This document shows, piece by piece, positions 31,761-43,585 of a DNA stretch of 64,000 nucleotides; within the stretch, counting starts at the first letter, position 1, and the number at the start of each line of letters is the position of its first letter. The stretch comes from Mycteria americana (Eukaryota; Chordata; Aves; Ciconiiformes; Ciconiidae): positions 1,488,001-1,552,000 of the forward strand of contig NW_027445626.1 in the NCBI RefSeq assembly GCF_035582795.1, read 5' to 3'. A model generated the notes under the pieces. It worked only from the letters and a program-made list of their open reading frames with translations. It made no database searches and was not told the origin of the DNA. The translations under genes and the position numbers were made by a program.

Positions 31761-32839
31761 AAAGGAAGCCTGGACAATTGCACCCAAGCTGTCCAGTGCT
31801 GGGGAGAATGAGAAATGAGTAGGTCTGGATACTGTAGAGGCTGCAAAGGACGTGCTCCTGCAACCCAGAGATGGTGGGATGAATGCAGATTTGGCTATTC
31901 AAAAGAGAGTATTTCATTCACTTTTTCTCTTTGCTTCCCTCTGTGAATTGAGGCAACTTGTGACTTCAGCATGGGACTTGCTGTGTGCCAAGACGGAATA
32001 TGGACAAACAGAGTCGGAAGCAGGGAGTGCTTTTGGGTTTCTTGGGATCTGTGCTTGACACAAAAATGTGTTTTCTATAGGTCTAAGGCTATCCACTGTG
32101 GAGAGTGGACTTCAGGGGAAGTAATGTGCACTTAATAGACAGCAGAGGAGTGCATTTTATTTTTTATTGCACCATGCCTTCCTTTGGTTTTGTCTTTTGG
32201 CAATTAAGAAACATCCTTCTGTGTCTGGGTGCAGCTCGTTCCCCAAGTAAAGCAGGTGGAAACTGGTGCCAATGGGCTGAAACATGCAGCTACAGACTGT
32301 AGTGGAGAAAGCTCAGATGTGAACAAAGGTGCTGTAAATCCCAGGTGCCTGATGAGAGACATGTGGGGTTGGAGGGAGGAACAAAGGTTGCCCATAGAGT
32401 GTCTGACACACAGGGTCTTGACTTCAGTCTTGAATATGTTTGCTTTCAATGTCATTTGGAGATTGCTATTGCCCTTAACGCGTAAGCAGACAAATGAAGA
32501 AAAGGGGAAGAAAATGAAATCCTTTCTTTCTGTTTTTCACTATTGAAATCTTTTCACTTCTGAAATCTCTCTAATTAACCACATAAGAACTGGGGAATGA
32601 AGAAAATTATGCCCAGAGAGTTGGCTTCTTAGGGCATTTTGTATGTGAATGAGCCCTGTGGTGCCAAGTTCCTGAACTGCAGATGCTAAAAGTGGAACGA
32701 ACTGGCCTCTAGAGAAGTAAAAGTCAGCAGCAAACCTCCAAGTTTCTGAAGGTGTTAGCAGTCCTCAGTGAGAGCCATCCCTGAAGAGACCATGGAGGGA
32801 ATGAGCAGACAAGTCTCCCGCTGTTGCCCCCATAATCCA
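31761..32839. other. Anonymous AT-richer spacer DNA
   Basis: I see no recognisable gene, repeat family or domain on either strand in this stretch. Base composition is clearly more AT-rich than in the arms. Confidence 0.6.
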
Positions 32840-33735
32840 AGGGGAATTGAAGTTGGGCCAGAGCATTGATCTGCTTGAGAGTAGGAAGGCTCTGCAGAGG
32901 GACCCGGGCAGGCTTTATCAATGGGCTGAGGCCAATTGTATGAGGTTCAACAACGCTAAGTGCTGGGTCCTGCACTTGGGTCACAACAACCCCATGCAAT
33001 GCTCCAGGCTTGGGGAAGGGTGGCTGGAAAGATGCCTGGTGGAGAAGGACTTGGGGGCGTTGGTCGATAGCCAGCTGAATATGAGGCGGCACTGTGCCCA
33101 GGTAGCCAAGAAGGCCAAGAGCATCCTGGCTTGTGTCAGAAATAGTGTGGCCAGCAGGACTAGGGAAGTGATCATCATTTTGTGATCGGCACTGTTTAGG
33201 CTGCAGCTCAAATACTGTGTTCACTTTTGGGCCCCTCACTACAAGAAAGACATTGAGGTGCTGGAGCGTGTCCAAAGAGCAACGAAGCTGGTGAAGGGTC
33301 TGGAGCACAAGTGTGACGACGAGCGGCTGAGGGAACTGGGGTTCCTTAGTCTGGAGAAAAGGAGGCTGAGGGGAGACCTTCTCGCTCTCTACAGCTACCT
33401 GAAAGGAGGTTGTAGTGAAGTGGGTGTCAGTCTCTTCTCCAAAGTAACAAGTGACAGGACAAGAAGAAATGGCCTCAAGTTGCACCAGGGGAAGTTTAGA
33501 TTGGGCATTAGGAAAAATTTCTTCACCGAAAGGGTTGTCAAGCATTGGAACAGACTGCCCAGGGAAGTGGTTGAGTCACCACCCCTGGAGGTATTTAGAA
33601 GACATGCAGAGGTGGTGCTTAGGGACAGGGTTTAGTGGTGGACTGGGCAGTGCTAGGTTAACACCTGGACCTGATGATCTTAAAGGTCTTTTCCAACCTA
33701 AATGATTCTATGTTGCTATCATTCTATGATTCTAC
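32840..33735 (+). mobile_element. CR1 LINE, 5'-truncated, with 3' end
   Basis: It encodes the reverse-transcriptase C-terminal half ([63 protein letters not shown]), a short 3' UTR and the typical CR1 terminal motif with attctatgattcta repeats at 33708-33735. The 5' end begins after the catalytic box. A stop and a one-codon gap break the frame near 33180-33280. It belongs to a subfamily close to the copy at 2278. Confidence 0.9.
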
Positions 33736-33957
33736 TTTTTGCCCATCCCTCTGGCCTGGCTATGCCCTTTGGGATGGCAGCCGTGCCCTCCAGTGTACTG
33801 TCTCCTCTCCTCAATATCGTTTCATCTACAAGTGCTATGAAAAAGAACTCTCTCATCTCCTCCAGATCATTAAAACCACGTTAAATAGGGCAAGTGGCAG
33901 GACAGACCCTCACAGGAGCCTTCTAGCTAGGTGCCTCCAGGCAGACTACCACACATT

Positions 33958-34621
33958 GACCACATCCCTCTGAGCCCCACCAGCCATCTGGTTATTTACC
34001 CCTCCTCTTATGCACCCATGCAGGCCATAATACCCTAACGTGGGCACAAGAATATTGTGGGGGATGATGTTGAAAACTTCACTGACTTCCAGGTTAAAAG
34101 ACAAGCACTGCTCTCCCTGTGTCCAGCCAGCCTGTTCTTTCATTCCCGAAAGCAAAGAGGATGGCAAGACACAAGCTGCCCTGGGTCAAACCAGTCCGCT
34201 TCTTTTTGAGACACCCAGAAATGGGATCTGAGTGGACACACTCTGGGGCACAGCCTTGAGTTTCACTGCTCCTCTGCTGGGCATTTTGGAAAGGTGCATG
34301 CAATGTTTGGGTGCTGCCAGTCATCAGGGAGTCCCCCCAGTCTCCATGACCTTATAAAGGTGACGGAGAGTGTCCTCACTGTGAGATTGGCTTGCCCTCT
34401 CAGCTCCCTGGGATGCCTCCCCTCCTGTCCTGGAAAGGATTGCATTTGCTCAAGCAACCCCTGACTTGATCCACATCCACCGCTGGCTGATCTCCTCCAG
34501 AGTCCTGCCCTAAGTCACAGAGGCCTGAGAGACCTTGCTGGGGAAGACTGAGGCAAAGAGGATAACAGAGAATCTCACAGTTATCTACACCTGCTCTTAC
34601 GAAACTCAGCAGTGGCCACAC
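33958..34621 (-). mobile_element. CR1 LINE fragment (linker to RT start)
   Basis: The minus strand has QPAVDVDQVRGCLSK, then SWRLGGLPDDW, and further on GWLDTGRAV and HNILVPTLGYYGLHG, in the normal CR1 order. Frames are shifted and stops are present, so it is dead. Its outer part mirrors 28898-29190. Confidence 0.75.
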
Positions 34622-36830
34622 AGTATCTTTGTTTCTGCTTTAACTGTTCCTGAAGCAGTAAACACTCATTACAGTGCCCTTGAATTGCCTTTCAAGTTTA
34701 GTTTGAGTTGCGATCTGGACTATTGCTGAGCTTGGAGGATGCTGTCCTTGAAGACCAGCTGTACTGAGCTTTGCCACCATGTCACAGCTCTGTCTCCCAC
34801 AGTCACAGCTCCAGCTCATCCTGTCTGTGCCCCTGTCTGAGGGCATTGCTGCACATTTGAGCTGAAGCACCCCAGCTGTGGCACCAGGCAAGCTCATACT
34901 TGCCCTAAGGAAACCTGTTACCAAGTGTCCAAGACCCCATGTGTGCAAAGGCTTTGCTTCAGAGCAGAGACATGGCACGGACAAAAGACAGCTGAATGTC
35001 TTTCTATTCCTAGGACTACAAACCCAGAACGTAATGAGAAACCCAGAATGAAATGACAAACCCAGAATGAAATGCCTAAATTCACTCAATTGAAGACATT
35101 TCCCAGCTTGCAGAAATTAGATCCCTGCCTGTCACCTTCCAGGTGTCCTGCCTAATGATGGAACAAAAAAAAAGGTGATTCTCATGCCTGACTCTTTTCC
35201 CAATAGGAGAAATGACACTGCTGGAAAAAAGTGCCTCTCCCCAGTTGAGGGAAGGAACCATCAGTGGTTCCTTCAGCCTGTTTCACAGCAGGTTCCCCTG
35301 GAGCCCCAGGGACACCTGGAGGGAGCCCAGAGGGGGCAGAGGAAGTGCTGCCTTGGGCTGGTCCTCTGCTGCTGAGCTGGGCCGGGCTCCTGGGACAGAG
35401 GAAGTTCATGGCAAGTGGCAGAGCTGCAGAGAGACAGCTCTGCCCAGGAGCAGCAGCTCTGCAAAGCGCAGCAGGGCTGAGGGCACTGCCTGCAGGCACC
35501 GAGGGGGGAGGAGCAGGGCAGAGAGAGCTTAAAGGCAGTCATGAGTGGGAAGATGGCTGAGACCTCACTGGAGGAGAGATCTTCAAAGCCCCCTACATGG
35601 TAAGTCTCTGGATGCAAGGCAATGTACCTTGTGTTCCTGCAGGGATCTCCAAAAGCTGGCACATCCCACAGCCCATGGGGTCTTTCAGGAGGACTCTTAC
35701 AGTTTCTGTAGTGTAGAGGAGGAGGATGTGCTCCAGAGCAGGGCTTCTCTGCTGCACTGTCCAAAGGACAGGCCATGATGGCTGCCTTCTCCCAGGGACA
35801 GCTGCAGGCTGTGAATCTGGGTGTGCAGCCAGGGCTGCCCACAGCAGGGTTCCAGCACCCCAGGGGGCTGTGATCTGGGGCAGGGACTCTGCTGCCTGCC
35901 AGGGTCAGCACTCAGCATGCCCGGGGACCTCCCCACGGTGTTGTGGGGAGAAGCTGTGCATGGAAGGAGCGACCCCAGGCAAGGCAGGGTTCTTCTGCTG
36001 TTGAGAGGGCGCTGCGTGGGACAGCGCTGCTCTCAGATGCAGCTCATGCCCAGGTCATATCCGAGGGGACTTGTCATGAGTACGGTCAGGGCAGGGTTTC
36101 CTGCTTGAGTCTGTGTTTTCCTGAATCTATGCTTCCACTTTTCTCTGGCTTGGCTTGGTGGGAATGGAAACTCAGCTGTGTGGGCTAGAGAAGGGGCTGA
36201 GACTCCTAAACCATCACCCTGGGGTTTACTAGGAACCTCAGCAAGTGCCTTCACCCCCCACCAGCCTACAGATAAAACCAGCATCACCTTTCCAGTTTCA
36301 TCAGGGTTTGTGTAACCTGCTCGTTGGTCCCTGCACACACACAGAGAGGCTGCAGGGCAGAGCTGGGCACACAGGGGCTGGGATCGGGGTCTGTGAGCAC
36401 TGGCAGGGAAGAGACAAGGAGCCAGAGAAACAGGTCCCAGCTGGGACAGCTCCAGGCAGTAGAGACATGGGCAGGGAGGGAGCGAAATAGGAAGCAAAAC
36501 CCTGCTGCAGGGGAGATATGGGCACCTCCCAGCCATGCCCTGCAGTGCAGATGCCTTCCCTGAGCAACACCCCTCTTGTCTCCTCTCCCACCTAGCAAAG
36601 CCCTCGGCCAGCCCGTGGGGTTGAGGGTGTTAGTTACCCCCTTGTCCATCTGCCAGCAGAAGAGATGAAGTGCATTTCTCCTGCCATGTGCCCATTTCCT
36701 GCTGAGCAGGGGCTGAAGGGGACTGCCCTGCATTATCAACATCTGGGAGGGGTTGTGCAGTGCTGGGTAAGGGAAGGTCTTTCCTGAGTGCCCCTCTGCC
36801 TCTCTGTTGCCTCCCTCAGCTGCTCCTGGT
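34622..36830. repeat. Right half of the older inverted repeat
   Basis: The inverted, diverged counterpart of 26600-28900. It is the upstream flank of the third olfactory receptor, with no gene recognised. A short open frame near 35212-35532 is matched by 27383-27703, but its protein is low-complexity. Confidence 0.65.
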
Positions 36831-37824
36831 GTTGATGTAAGGCTCTCTGGGAAGAGTAATTTCAGCTGCAGAGTCAGGCACTGATCTTGGGGGTCCTCCC
36901 ATTCACATGTGTTTAAGGCAATGAGGTGTCCAGCTTTCCTCTAACCTGTGAAGCTCTGGGCAATGCAGTCTGGGAGGCTAGGAAATGAGCTGGGTTTCCC
37001 TTCAGCAGATGCCATCATTAGCACACTTGGCTGTCTCCTTGGGGTGTCCTTCCAAACTGTCAGATGCCTTCCAGGATGCACAATGAGCCACGTGTGCCTT
37101 TGGCTACAAATGGGGTGCTAAGTCCTTGAGAGAGGGGAAGACATTTAGTGGTTTGCAGTGGACGCCTCTGCTCTCACCAGTGTCTGGTGACTCTTCAGGA
37201 TAGCGTGGGAGTGTGATCACCCTCCCTCTCAGAAACGTGCAAGCACTGGGCAGCAGGGAACAACACGGAGGGACAGACCAGCACCCCTCACTCTTCACTG
37301 AACCACCGGCAATCCTCTTGCCTTGTAGGACTCCCTCTGTTCTCCCTGAGTGCAGCAGAAATGCTGAGGGGTTCTGACATCCAAACACACTCCCCACGGG
37401 AGATGGAGGGGAGATGTGAAAATAAAAATAACCTCTCCAACTGCCTTCTGCCACCCCCCTTCCTTAGCACTGGCAGTGCAGATGCAGACAAGCTCTTCTG
37501 TTTTGGGAGCAGTTTCCTGTGACAAAGTCAAAAACTAGCACTGGCTCCTGCCCGCACTGTTCCCATGCACTCACTGCTGCAGAGCAGGGCTGACGCTTCG
37601 GCTGCCAGCGCACAAAGCCCCTGCTCCTCACCACACACTGAACCAGCACCAACCAGAGCTCCAGCCAGAGAGCTGAAGGAAGGTCTGCTAGAAAGACAAA
37701 AGGGTGGTGGTGTGCAGCAGGGGAGGATTTATGAGAAATGGCTTTGATTTTGCTCTGAGAAGTCCCGCCTATTGTCTCACCACCTTTTCCTCCTTGGACA
37801 GGTCCCCATGCCCAGAGGCAGCAA
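36831..37824 (+). repeat. 5' flank of the third olfactory receptor
   Basis: It resembles 43630-44700 in direct orientation and 25960-24930 inverted, with more differences than those two show between themselves. This places the receptor at 37825 as the older sister of the pair in the arms. Confidence 0.7.
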
Positions 37825-38790
37825 ATGTCCAATGCCAGCTCCATCACTGAATTCCTCCTCCTGGCATTCACAGACACACGGGAGCTGCAGCTCCTACACT
37901 TCTGGCTCTTCCTGGGCATCTACCTGGCTGCCCTCCTGGGCAATGGACTCATCATCACCGCTGTAGTCTGTAACCATCACCTCAACAGCCCCATGTACTT
38001 CTTCCTCCTCAACCTCTCCCTCCTCGACCTGGCCTCCATTTCCACCACTGTCCCCAAAGCCATGGCCAATTCCCTCTGGGACACCAGGGCCATCTCCTAC
38101 CTGGGATGTGCTGCCCAGGTCTTTCTCTTTGTCTTTTTGATGTCAGCAGAGTTTTCTCTTCTCACCATCATGTCCTCTGACCGCTACGTTGTCATCTGCA
38201 AACCCCTGCACTACGGGACCCTTGTGGGCAGCAGAGCTTGTGTCCACATGGCAGCAGCTGCCTGGGGCAGTGGTTTCCTCTATGCTGTGCTGCACACTGC
38301 CAATACATTTTCAATACCACTCTGCCAAGGCAATACCCTGGACCAGTTCTTCTGTGAAATCCCCCAGATCCTCAAGCTTTCCTGCTCAGATGCTTACCTC
38401 CGGGAAGTTGGGCTTATTGTGGTTAGTCTCTTAGTAGCACTTGGCTGTTTTGTTTTCATTGTGCTGTCCTATGTGCAGATCTTCAGGGCTGTGCTGAGGA
38501 TCCCCTCTGAGCAGGGACAGCACAAGGCCTTTTCCATGTGCCTCCCTCACCTGGCCGTGGTCTCCCTCTTTCTAAGCACTGCCATGGTTGCCTACCTGAA
38601 ACCGCCCTTTACCTCCTCCCTATCCCTCGATGTGGTGGTTGCAGTTCTGTATTCGGTGGTGCCTCCAGCAGTCAACCCCCTCATCTACAGCTTCAGAGAC
38701 AAGGAGCTCAAGGATGCAGTTTGGAAACTGATGATGGGATGTTTTTCTAAAGCAATAAACTGTCCTTTTTTGGATGCGTATCACTCATAA
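37825..38790 (+). CDS. Olfactory receptor, avian family-14 (gamma-c) type, intact
   Basis: A 321-residue odorant receptor G-protein-coupled receptor on one exon. It starts MSNASSITEFLLLAF with an N-glycosylation sequon. It has the helix-1 GN, NSPMYFFLLNLSLLD, the helix-3 end MSSDRYVVICKPLHY (usual form MAYDRYVAIC), the paired extracellular cysteines, KAFSMCLPHL and NPLIYSFRDKELKDA. The upstream ATG used by the arm copies is followed here by a stop, so 37825 is the natural start. Compared with the arm copies it has a different, longer C-terminus (CFSKAINCPF...). It is the only receptor of the three with both a normal start and a full frame. Confidence 0.92.
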   Translation: MSNASSITEFLLLAFTDTRELQLLHFWLFLGIYLAALLGNGLIITAVVCNHHLNSPMYFFLLNLSLLDLASISTTVPKAMANSLWDTRAISYLGCAAQVFLFVFLMSAEFSLLTIMSSDRYVVICKPLHYGTLVGSRACVHMAAAAWGSGFLYAVLHTANTFSIPLCQGNTLDQFFCEIPQILKLSCSDAYLREVGLIVVSLLVALGCFVFIVLSYVQIFRAVLRIPSEQGQHKAFSMCLPHLAVVSLFLSTAMVAYLKPPFTSSLSLDVVVAVLYSVVPPAVNPLIYSFRDKELKDAVWKLMMGCFSKAINCPFLDAYHS

Positions 38791-39650
38791 TGGATGTCAT
38801 TACAGGCTCAGCCTGTCTTCTGGAGGTTTTCGTGGTGGTGGTGGAGGGGTTTTTGCTCTGTTTTACATGTGATAATGTGCACAAAGAAATGTCTTTATTC
38901 ATGCCATTTCTAATTCTGTATCTACCTTTGTAGTGTTACCTACAGACTGTTGAAAAGACTGTTGAAATAAGAGCCATGTTCTCTGTGCTTTTTTAAAAAA
39001 ATAAAGGACCCTGCAGCAACTTCTTCAGCTGAGATCCTTTTTCTGAGACTTTTTCTGGTGCTGCAGTGGCAGAGCCTGCATGCAGAGGTGGAGGGCAAAA
39101 GAGTCCTGGCGCAGCAGCACTGCCAGGGAGCACCAGCGCTTGCTCTTTCTGCAGCTGTTCTCTTTTACATTCCACACTCTCTTTCTGAGCCCCTGTGTGG
39201 GGTAAGGAGGGCTTGCTCTTGCAGCTTGGTCACAGTCCTTTTGGGTGGCAGTCCTGTGATTGCACGCAGTGACAGGCAATGGGCACTTCCTTGGCAGAGC
39301 TGACCTCCATAACAGAGTTTCCATCACCCAAGGGGATCTCCTGATGGCAGTGCCTGAAAGCTGACTTTTTCTTCCAAAGCTTCTCTCAAGAACAAACCCA
39401 GGAAAGTGCCCTCAAGAGGAAAACACGATTGAACAGCTAAATTGTTTGAGTATTCAGGGTGGGAGCATGCGGCAGTGTCCTTGCACAGCCAGACCTCCTG
39501 GGGGAGAGAGGCAGGACCAGCAGAGCAGGCTCTGGTCTGTGCCCATGCTCACTGTACACCCCAGGGAAGCTGCCCCAAGGCAACCGTCCCAGACCAGCCC
39601 ATAACAATCACCATTTCCAGCACCGGACTCTCAGTCCTGCTCATACAGGT
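38791..39650. other. 3' flank of the third olfactory receptor
   Basis: A polyadenylation signal (aaataaa) lies at about 38999-39005, some 210 bp after the stop. The remainder is anonymous. Confidence 0.5.
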
Positions 39651-39689
39651 TGTTTATCCCTCCACAGTGCAACACTGCATGACTAGCTC

Positions 39690-40019
39690 AGAAGTCCATG
39701 TTTGTGTTGTACAGACGGAAGATCATGGAGCAGATCCTCCTGGAAGACATCTCAAAACCTATGGAAGAGAGGGAGGTGATTAGAGGCAGCCAACAAGGCT
39801 TCACAAAGGCAAATGTGCCCGGCTTATCTGGCGGCCTTCTACCATGGAGTAACTGCATCAGTGGACAAGGCAAGAGCTACAATATCACCTACCTAGGCTT
39901 CTGTATGTCCTTTGATATGGTCCCACACAACATTCTTGCTGCTATATTGGACAGGCATGGGTTTGATGGATGGACTGTTAGATGGAGAAGGAAATGGCTA
40001 GCTGAGCACATGCAAACAG
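39690..40019 (+). mobile_element. CR1 LINE fragment (RT middle), cut by an LTR
   Basis: It encodes KIMEQILLEDISKPMEEREV and, after decay, FDMVPHNILAA and HGFDGWTVRW, the CR1 reverse-transcriptase fingers and palm. It ends exactly where the LTR begins. No CR1 sequence resumes after the LTR. Confidence 0.8.
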
Positions 40020-40600
40020 TGTCATGGTTTAGACCCAGCCAGCAACTAAACACCACGCAGCTGCTCGCTCACTCCCACCCCCCAGTGGGATGGGGGAGAG
40101 AATCTGAAGAACAAAAGTAAGGAAACTCATGGGTTCACATAGAACAGTTTAAGAATTGGAACAAAATAATAGTAATAATAACAATTAATTGTAATGAGAA
40201 GGAAAACAACAAGAGAGAGAGAGGAACAAAACATAAGGGATGAAAATAAAGTGATACAACCGCTCACCACCCACCGACCAACACCCAGCCAGTCCCCGAG
40301 CGGTGACCGCTACCCCACGGACAGCTCCCCCCCAGTTTATATACTGACCATGACGTTATATGGTATGGAATAGCCCTTTGGTCAGTTTGGATCAACTATC
40401 CTGGCTGTGCCCCCTCCCAGTTTCTCGTGCACCTGGCAGAGCATGGGGAGCTGAAAAGTCCTTGACCAGTGTAAACACCACTTAGCAACAGCCAAAACAT
40501 CAGCGTGTTATCAATAATATTCTCATACCAAAATCCAAAACACAGCACTATAGCAGCTACTAGGAAGAAAGTTGACTGTATCCCAGCCGAAACCAGGACA
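40020..40600 (-). mobile_element. Solo LTR of an avian endogenous retrovirus
   Basis: About 580 bp, starting tgtcatggtttagaccc and ending ccgaaaccaggaca, the well-known shape of a common bird LTR read on the minus strand (TGTCCTGGTTTCGGC...). A TATA box lies near 40340 on that strand. I see no matching target-site duplication, so the flanks may have been rearranged. Confidence 0.85.
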
Positions 40601-40683
40601 TCCAGCTATACCACCTGACCTAACCTCACCTCACCCAGTCCATTTGACACACTGCAAGATCGAGTTACCCTTGGGATCATGCA

Positions 40684-43488
40684 TTGTCACGATATAGCGC
40701 AAGCATTGGAACACTACAAAACAGAAGGAACTTAAGTCTCTCCACTCTGGTTATGCATGGAACCGAAGTATACTCAAGAGATGAATGGAGTTGGAATGAC
40801 TCTCTTTGGATGGCTAGACTTCAAGCCATTCCAAGGCAGACAATACAGATCAGCAGCCAAGTAACTAATGGGTCCACTTACCACAGGCCGACTGAAATTA
40901 AAACAGTCTATACTGACTCTTCCAGACCAAAAAACTACAAGGCTGAATGTTACAAAATGACCAAACCAAATTCAGATTGCTGGTACAATCTTACCTTTAC
41001 CAAACCCATAACTGTATACTGTCTTTGGGGTTACAGAGGCACCGAATTACTAGTTGAATTTGGGATTGATACAGCAACATCTGTGCCAGTTGCAAAGGAT
41101 AAGGAACCTCTGCCCCCACAAATGTCTGAAAATGTACTGACTCAGACTCCCATTAGGCTAACTCCTTTCACCTTCAACACAGGTCCTTACATAATTAAAA
41201 ATACAGGTCAGCAACAAGTGCTGTTTAATCCATCATACTCCCTCAAACGGGTGGAATTAGCAATGCAGACTAATATCTCTGCAATTAAACCTACCTCTTC
41301 ACCATTCCTGAGTACATCTTACGCAGGATGGTCAGCATGGTTGCATAAACAGATTCTCATCTCTCCAAAACAACCAAAGAGAGATGTGACTGGTGTCTTA
41401 GGAACAGGACTGGGAGTCTTAAACAGCATAGATGCTGAAGTACTTGCTAAGAAATTAGCCACAGTAACCAATGACTTAAGTGCCCTGAAACACCCTTTAC
41501 AATCTTCTCTTTCAGCTCTGGGAGCTAACCAATGGCTCTTATCGGATATATTGCCTCAGTGGGGAGAGGTAAATGAGAAGGACCACCAGTTGATTGTGGA
41601 TGCACTTGGTGTGACCCAAACCAATGTTTCTTTCGCTCTTAGTTGTATCCAAGCTCAACTGTGGATGCAATCTGTAGTAGCTGCAATTAAAGGTAATTTG
41701 GGATAATGCAACTGAATTTGAGAAAGAATTCCAATCCTGGTGGTATCCAGTTGATTTCACCTATGACCCTACTGACGGCAAAGCTACAGCTTTTGTCTTA
41801 ACAATATGCAATGCTTCGGTGTACACCATATACCAAATCATTGCGTTGGGGTTGAATCACAATGGAGCTATACTCTATCCATCAGAACACAGAGTATGCG
41901 CCCAACAAAATGGGAACAAATGGCAAACTATTGACGTGAATGCATGCCTTGTACGGGAACAACAAGGATTTATTTGCGAGATTAACACCCTCAAAGCCCA
42001 AGACATTTGCCTTGACACTGAACAAAATGTTTGTCATTTTGAAATACAACCAGATGAAGCCCCTGAAACTGGACTTGTATATATTGGGAAAGGACGCGTT
42101 TGCATGAGAACCTTTTGTGATTTTGTATTTGTAGATAACGTTACTGTAGATATAAGTAATCACTCAAATATTTGTGTTTGTAATTTTACCAAAATTATGG
42201 GATGTGACTTCAACTATTAGGCTCCTGTCACAACTCACCAACTGCTGCAGGCTAACTATACACTGTATCAAGACTTATTACCTGCCCCTATTGGAATGAA
42301 CCTGACATTGGTGAGAAAACTACTGCAACACGATTGTCTCGTCCCACTCGGTGGGTTGCGAAAGGGGTGAATCTTTTTGATTCCCCGACTGTTTGAGTAC
42401 CAACAAAAGCCGATCTCTGCTCGGCAGAGCCGCGTGGTCGGCAGAGTCACGACAATGACCCAGGGGAACAGGCTGGCCAGCAACTTTATTAACTGGCGAA
42501 TTCCACAAACGGACAAACTTAACGACCTGACAAGTTTAACGAACGAACAAAGGCGATTTGGCAAAGGAGCTATTTTCCAGGCTTCCCGATCCCAAACTTG
42601 CATATATATATTGGAAAAGCAGAGGAAAAGAGAAGAGAAGCAAGAAAAGGAAAGAAGAAGAGAGGAGAAAAGAGAAAGAAAAAGTATCACCACCCTTGGA
42701 TCCCGCGATGACGATGACAGACGTGGCAATCCTCCAGTGGTGGGCGTGCGCGCCCTTCCCTGGGGGGGGCCAAGCCTTTTATTGGCTAATGCCCGCCTCC
42801 AGGTATGCCCCTTCAGGACTTACATGGTTCTTGTTCTAGAAAGTTCTCAATCTTCTGCGCAGGCGCTGGGGGAGGGGGGTGGTCGTGAGGGGTCTTTGGG
42901 GCTGTTGCAAGCCCCTTCCTCAGATAAACTCTGTGTGACCGCTGGCCATACATGGTCAGGTTTGGCAGAACCTGGAACCGCGCATCCTCCAACGCGCTCT
43001 CCACGTCCCGCTCTTGCTCTCCCCCACCCCGTGCTCACCGACCTGCCGTCGCCATGCAAATAGCGCCTCAAGTTGCCACAATGTTTGAGACATTAACTCT
43101 TTTAGTCTCTCACAACGATGACCTGAATCAACTGCTGGAACGCATCCGGAATAATGGACATAAGACATTAGTCACCATCCACCATGATGTGGAAGAGATA
43201 TATTGCATCTTAGAAGGAGTGAAGCACGATGGAGGACTCTATTGGTGGGACACTTTGCTAGGATGGTCGCCAACCACAACTGGAATTCTCAATAAGATGC
43301 TTCATCCAGTTGTTGTTCTGCTAGTGCTCACTGTATTATGCTTCATTCTAACCGTCGGGCTGTATGTTAGACTTTGGACTATGGCGAAGCATTTGTCTCA
43401 TCAAATATCCCCACAAGACGTATACGTACTCAATAATCCTCACCATGGGAACGTATATGACACACCCGAGGCATTCCAAATATTGTGA
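40684..43488 (+). mobile_element. Endogenous-retrovirus envelope fossil
   Basis: A plus-strand retroviral envelope remnant with a surface-unit-like part, a transmembrane-unit-like part, a hydrophobic membrane anchor near its end (about 43300-43380) and a short tail. It is broken in a few places and is also split by a solo LTR. No gag or pol is seen. A related, more decayed envelope piece lies inverted at about 31000-31480. The family is avian, but I could not assign it further. Confidence 0.8.
42335..43080 (-). mobile_element. Solo LTR inserted in the envelope fossil
   Basis: About 746 bp bounded by TG...CA. On the minus strand the order is a 5' end tgtggcaacttgaggcg, a TATA-like tatatata (about 42605), AATAAA (about 42485) and a U5-like end. 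It contains a purine-rich tract at 42615-42690. It interrupts the envelope, so it is younger than that fossil. Confidence 0.75.
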
Positions 43489-43585
43489 AGCTTGAGCGAC
43501 TACAGTCACGGGGTGGATTATGTGGGATAATTGCTGGAGGTGACTTAGAAATTAAACTTATATTCACACTTTTAGGTAAGGTACA
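43489..43585. other. Junction between the envelope fossil and the right arm
   Basis: About 100 bp separate the end of the envelope from the inner edge of the right palindrome arm at 43586. I see no duplicated target site or inverted terminal motif. Confidence 0.5.

Noticed and set aside
40684-43488. Envelope remnant as a host-adopted (syncytin-like) gene
   Set aside because: It is broken and split by a solo LTR, with no sign of a maintained full reading frame, so it is treated as a fossil.
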